Positions 61,901-64,000 of a DNA stretch of 64,000 nt are shown here, one piece after another. The stretch's first letter is position 1. Every line of letters begins with the position of its first letter. The notes under the pieces were generated by a model. It ran no database searches and was not told the DNA's origin. It worked only from the letters and a program-made list of their open reading frames with translations. This stretch comes from Bacteroidota bacterium (GTDB lineage Bacteria; Bacteroidota; Bacteroidia; Cytophagales; Cyclobacteriaceae): assembly GCA_018267285.1 (NCBI GenBank), contig JAFDYU010000008.1, positions 186,001 to 250,000 of the forward strand. The letters are read 5' to 3'. The translations under genes were made by a program, and so were the position numbers.

Positions 61901-64000
61901 ATACCAATCCGCCAACATTTAGTGCAGCTAAAAACCCAGGCGGAGTCGGAAAGCCGCCCTTCTTGGGTTTAGCAACACCGCCATCACCAGCAACTCAGGG
62001 ATTGCTTTCGGCTTCACCGTACACCATTATAGCAACCGATGATTTTGGCTGTAAGAATTATGTAACGCATACTGTACCTTTTGTTGATGCTCAGACAGCA
62101 AAATTGGATTCATTAGGATCAACCTTATGCTCAGTTGCCTCGGGCAATGGATCAATAAGTAACATTATAGTCACGCCACCTGCGACATCTGTCGCTACTC
62201 AGGCCGATTATGCTATTTACATTTACGAGCAAGCAGACAGTGCAACTACTGTACAAGGCCCAATAAAACAGGCAGCACCTGCTTCATTCACTAATTTGGC
62301 CCCAGGGATTTACACCGTTGAAGTAGATGCACCGGGGTTTGATGGCGGTTGTCCGATCTATCATGTGGTTGAGATCAAAGCACTTTCGCTTCCCCCTGTG
62401 ATTTCACTTAATAGTTCAATCATTGCCAACAATGCGTGTGTTGCGGCAAGTTATAATGGGCAAATAGATATTAAAGCGGATAAGGATCCCGATGATCAAA
62501 ACCCTAACGCTATTACTTACGATATTTCCAAAAATGGTAGCTTTCAAGTTAACGTAGCAGCAGGAAGTGATAAGTTGTTTTCTAATTTAGCCCCGGGTGA
62601 TTACACTTTTGGTGTAAAGGATCCGGCAACAGGCTGTGCATCTTCGCGTATTTACCATATAGACGACCAACCCGCCATTGCGCAACTCACCAGTGCTGAT
62701 GTAACCATAACCGATGCCCAATATTGTACGGCCGCTCTCGAGCGATCGGCTAAAGTGGTGGTGAACAGCATTAAACTGCAAAGCGGAGCCACCGAAAATA
62801 TTCCCGATTACCAGTTCGATTGGTTCAGCAACGCCACATTAACAACCAATTTATTCTCAGCTGTAGGCGATGGGGCTTCCCCCGTAGGTGGTGATGAGTT
62901 TATTAACAAGATACCTCTTCCGAGCTCGGGTACAGTAGCAGCCGGAACAGTTAAACCCGGCTCGTACTGGGTTGTGCTTACCAAACAGACTGATACAAGC
63001 GGCAAAGGAGGTGTGGGCTGTGTGAGTTCGCCTTTCAAAGTAAACATCGTAAACAAAGCGGTGATCCCGGTGGTGACGATGACCCCATCGCCCAACACGG
63101 CTTGTGATGCATTCTACGAAGGTAAGATCACCATCAACTCAAGCGACAGTGGAGGTCCGGGTGCAGGGCAAACCTACTCTTATACCTGGGACGGCACTAA
63201 CCCGACCGCAATAGGTAATACTGTTGCCAATGACGGTAATCCGCTTACTAATCTTGGAGACGGAGACGTAACATCCGCAAACCTGCGAGATGGCACATAC
63301 AAAATAAGTGTGGTGAATAATGCTACCGGCTGTGCGGTACGAGCGCAGACCAACGTACTCCAAAGTGCAACACCTGTGGTAGTAACCAACTCCTCGCATA
63401 CCGACCAGTTGTTGTGTACGGCCGATGGTAGCATTACGGTTGGCACGAACGACATTGTGGTGAACGGCACACCGGACACCAACCACAACAATTTTACATT
63501 CGATTGGTATGCAGGTTCAACCAGCAGCCCGAAGATACTAACGGGCATAGCACAAGACGTGCTTAACATCGGTAACTACGCAAGCATCGGTGCAGGCGAC
63601 TACTACTTGGTGGTAACGCGCAAGTCGGGCACACCGGTGGGCTCAGGCTGTTCGGCTGCCCCGCTAAAAGTTACCATCAACAACAAGAGTGTTAATCCGG
63701 ATGTAACGATGACCCCATCGCCCAACACCGCTTGCGACACCAATTACGAAGGAAAGATTACCGTAAATGCAAGCGACAGCGGTGGGCCTGGTGTAGGGAA
63801 AACCTACACCTATGCCTGGAATGCGGGCAACCCAATGGTAATTGCAGGTGGTGTCTTCAACGGCAGCGGCAATTTGTTCACCAACCTGAAAGATGGCGGG
63901 GCATCATCACCGTACACTCCGTACATTCTTTTGGTTACCAACAATACTACAGGTTGTAAAGACACGGCACAGGCAGTGGTGCTCCAAAGTGCTACGCCTG
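55930..64000 (+). CDS. giant repetitive adhesin, 3' end outside window
   Basis: An open frame of about 2690 codons with no stop before the edge. Signal peptide (VIAVYSAYAQ), an Asp-rich GKDNDNDGFIDCFDSDC Ca-binding-like segment, FG-GAP repeats (about 95-450), a CARDB-like domain (about 575-680: DTDFKVTIGVQNIGDATIQG), then a long row of SprB-like Ig domains, each with paired cysteines (TVCDP ... TGCAS; TSCSIPNGKM ... SGCQS). Three 198-residue tandem repeats start near residue 1049, and a 210-residue period repeats near the right edge. It is the third gene of the PorP operon, 12 bp after the previous gene. A CHU_C end is expected but unseen. Confidence 0.9.
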   Translation, partial: MKTSRLILSWLFTVIAVYSAYAQEAGNCADGKDNDNDGFIDCFDSDCAADTVCAGFYLNNNVVCQAKPTGFPAFTMKLAWQSDNQTTNHLNRTSVGDLDYDGYPEVVVTEIIGKNIFILDGRTGATKKSLNVSYNLDREVVIGNIDKSSCAWIFTSGDKYIYAYDCNLNFKWKSSKLSADPWMFGLADFDNDGKIEIFSRNEIIDAHTGVRMVKNSDAGNMVGGPVAVDITGDSKLELIAGCRIYSVVDLKRSSLPTQDQGSLTLSNSVPNFYRRQSQSSTSVADYNLDGYLDVIASGSNNSQDSNTTLFFWDVQNNVVKTYIDIIPGDFYVAGCTNATVTAPYANGWQNGTGRLNIADIDGDGKLNATYVSGKYLYALDENWNLKWRVVVNEETSGYTGCTVYDFNGDGAAEVVYRDEQYIYIINGNDGSVNTQQQCIARTQVEYPVVADVNGDGATELCVTCGYDDALSWSNFCDLSYSQNSCVRVFQSASTPWVPSRKLWNQHAYFNVNVNNDLTIPQYMQKSWLVWSTNVCTTGANRPLNAFLNQTPARDSQGCPTYASPNLINVASLLKVEPPTCPDTDFKVTIGVQNIGDATIQGNVPVTFYKGDPTKTGATKLNTVNIPVNLIRNQTQTFPSLTVTGDGSIFTLYISLNDAGTSVPTPIKLPNTPFVECDYDNVIKADVIPKPVQVVATKIADNIKCVGASVPDNGAASAYVDMGGTQNTADYNFYWFNGPVTGSPVYTGASYSGLAAGTYSVYALHKTANCSSDTATVTIIRKDKAPMIATIVQDAPNTSCSIPNGKMHAVVNGGDPIINYTFDWFQGNDIFTSPEIGVGDTATNLLGGQIYTVLVTDNSSGCQSVASQAVPDNTVRPVVTAIPTDAICAPANSGSASASVAGVTTGFTFKWYNGSVTKPSPDFTGANYAAIPAGSYTVTATDNSKGCVSNPSTVTVGLPPPFTATASQLTQQTSCNPATPNGSATANVGGTTAGYNFNWFTGQSTAPGNAIPSAVNVAAGDYTVIATNTTTGCTDTTFTTVTQNLVYPAVSLVAAPNTVCDPTLTSPAAQFNGSITATITNQGGNPLSDYTFTYGDPGAQTPGGGQQGSPTANVWSQLNGGATAYTVQVTQVSTGCASAPGNIVVTNTQAIPVITKNQLPSTNCAPTAGNGSALVTDVDGAGIGAPYQFKWYDGSTVTPGSEKSFTATYANVQGGSGMNYTVQVTNQSNGCQNTATVLVGDSKVLPTLSLVSAPNTVCDPTLTSPAAQFNGSITATITNQGGNPLSDYTFTYGDPGAQTPGGGQQGSPTANAWSQLNGGATAYTVQVTQVSTGCASTPSNIKVTNTQAIPVITKSQLPSTNCAPTAGNGSALVTDVDGAGVGTPYQFKWYDGSTVTPGSEKSFAATYANVQGGAGKNYTVQVTNQSNGCQNTATVLVGDSKVLPLISLVKADNTVCDPTLTNPSVQFSGSITTTITNIGLNPLSDYTFSYTGGGAQTPGGGSKGSPTANVWSQLNGGASNYKVQVTQVSTGCKSSTKNIKITNTQTIPVITASQLASTNCAPTAGNGSAMVTDVDGAGVGTPYQFKWYDGAAVVVGSEKALTATYANVQGGVGKNYTVQVTNQSNGCRNTATVLVGDNSALPVITLSETDNTSCLVGKNGTASLATLNDANNGGAVVSPFTGYTFNWNTGGTTSTISSLDSGSYTLTVKNSTLGCVSAPVSIKVKNNLFTPPITINITPQTSCTTPNGILSATIDETSIGGGAAVTAGYTFAWENNNNPFVSPGTSFGGNTPQVTGLTGNKNYSVTVVKTSSGCTNSKSAFVNNTVVVPVATLTPTDQVKCSPPDGQVVANVAQVPTQTYTYYWMLEQPNTVTTDTATVIGTVKGSPASPNRKFTGATGSSTDTDPNLHYGDYTLVVVDNFTHCISQPVTATVQDKTESTITINDFIKASLCKNSDGTIKISAVRNDATPTNFTFDIYKGSPTNTTTPINFYTNPPTFSAAKNPGGVGKPPFLGLATPPSPATQGLLSASPYTIIATDDFGCKNYVTHTVPFVDAQTAKLDSLGSTLCSVASGNGSISNIIVTPPATSVATQADYAIYIYEQADSATTVQGPIKQAAPASFTNLAPGIYTVEVDAPGFDGGCPIYHVVEIKALSLPPVISLNSSIIANNACVAASYNGQIDIKADKDPDDQNPNAITYDISKNGSFQVNVAAGSDKLFSNLAPGDYTFGVKDPATGCASSRIYHIDDQPAIAQLTSADVTITDAQYCTAALERSAKVVVNSIKLQSGATENIPDYQFDWFSNATLTTNLFSAVGDGASPVGGDEFINKIPLPSSGTVAAGTVKPGSYWVVLTKQTDTSGKGGVGCVSSPFKVNIVNKAVIPVVTMTPSPNTACDAFYEGKITINSSDSGGPGAGQTYSYTWDGTNPTAIGNTVANDGNPLTNLGDGDVTSANLRDGTYKISVVNNATGCAVRAQTNVLQSATPVVVTNSSHTDQLLCTADGSITVGTNDIVVNGTPDTNHNNFTFDWYAGSTSSPKILTGIAQDVLNIGNYASIGAGDYYLVVTRKSGTPVGSGCSAAPLKVTINNKSVNPDVTMTPSPNTACDTNYEGKITVNASDSGGPGVGKTYTYAWNAGNPMVIAGGVFNGSGNLFTNLKDGGASSPYTPYILLVTNNTTGCKDTAQAVVLQSATP
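59074..60855 (+). repeat. three tandem 594-bp (198-residue) coding repeats
   Basis: Equivalent bases GTTTGC/GTCTGC fall at 59101, 59695 and 60289, exactly 594 bp apart. Copies 1 and 2 are nearly identical over long stretches (for example the NPLSDYTFTYGDPGAQTPGG region), copy 3 is diverged. Each unit encodes two Ig-like domains of the giant adhesin. Confidence 0.9.
63079..64000 (+). repeat. coding repeat with 630-bp period
   Basis: ATGACCCCATCGCCCAACAC begins at 63079 and again at 63709, and CTCCAAAGTGC at about 63358 recurs at about 63988, a 630-bp (210-residue) period. The second unit continues beyond the window. Confidence 0.85.

Overview
This window comes from a free-living member of the Bacteroidota, most likely order Cytophagales. 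The evidence is lineage-typical gene families (an IPExxxVDY protein beside acpP-fabF-rnc, GSCFA, DUF4199, DUF2007, a PorP/SprF type IX secretion protein, CHU_C-tailed adhesins), moderate base composition, A-rich leaders instead of strong Shine-Dalgarno sites, and one promoter of the Bacteroidota TTTG / TAnnTTTG type. I could run no database search; family names rest on recognised motifs and gene order.

Layout. 0-6 kb: 3' part of an RqcH/NFACT ribosome quality-control gene, pyruvate kinase and an IPExxxVDY gene on the minus strand, and acpP-fabF-rnc diverging from them. 6-16 kb: exonuclease III, a GSCFA protein, a YyaL-type thioredoxin-domain protein, a GH29 fucosidase lipoprotein, a GT39-like membrane glycosyltransferase with GtrA, a hydrolase-TPR protein, an SRPBCC protein and DUF4199. 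16-25 kb: ileS-lspA-fRMsr, a Tat-signal aminotransferase, two small accessory genes separated by an attC-like inverted repeat, and galM. 25-29 kb: a membrane protein, a bacterial pentameric ligand-gated channel homologue, dtd, two envelope proteins and a HesB/IscA-like gene. 29.2-31.2 kb: a 2-kb insert flanked by a perfect 29-bp direct repeat; it carries a modular lipoprotein with an AT-rich toxin-like C-terminus and a small secreted partner. 31-45.8 kb: mainly housekeeping and envelope genes (TerB, folB, DivIVA-like, WD40, PPTase, OmpA proteins, DNA alkylation repair, tRNA-Arg, prohibitin, S10 peptidase, a LolD-like ABC ATPase with TolC behind a sigma-54-like promoter, rpsA). 45.9-50 kb: tRNA-Cys followed by an accessory patch with a hipBST-like three-gene toxin-antitoxin operon and its twin palindromic operators, a Kre9/KNH-like secreted protein, a gene remnant and an AbiE-like pair. 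50-64 kb: an outer-membrane barrel, then a compact operon of PorP/SprF-SPOR, a 1082-residue CHU_C protein and a giant repetitive adhesin that runs off the right edge after about 2690 codons.

The most interesting parts are the 29-bp-repeat-bounded toxin-like insert, the hipBST operon with operators 41 bp apart, the attC-like cassette boundary, the pLGIC homologue, and the secretion/adhesin operon with 198- and 210-residue internal repeats. Several intergenic gaps also hold related AT-rich near-palindromes.
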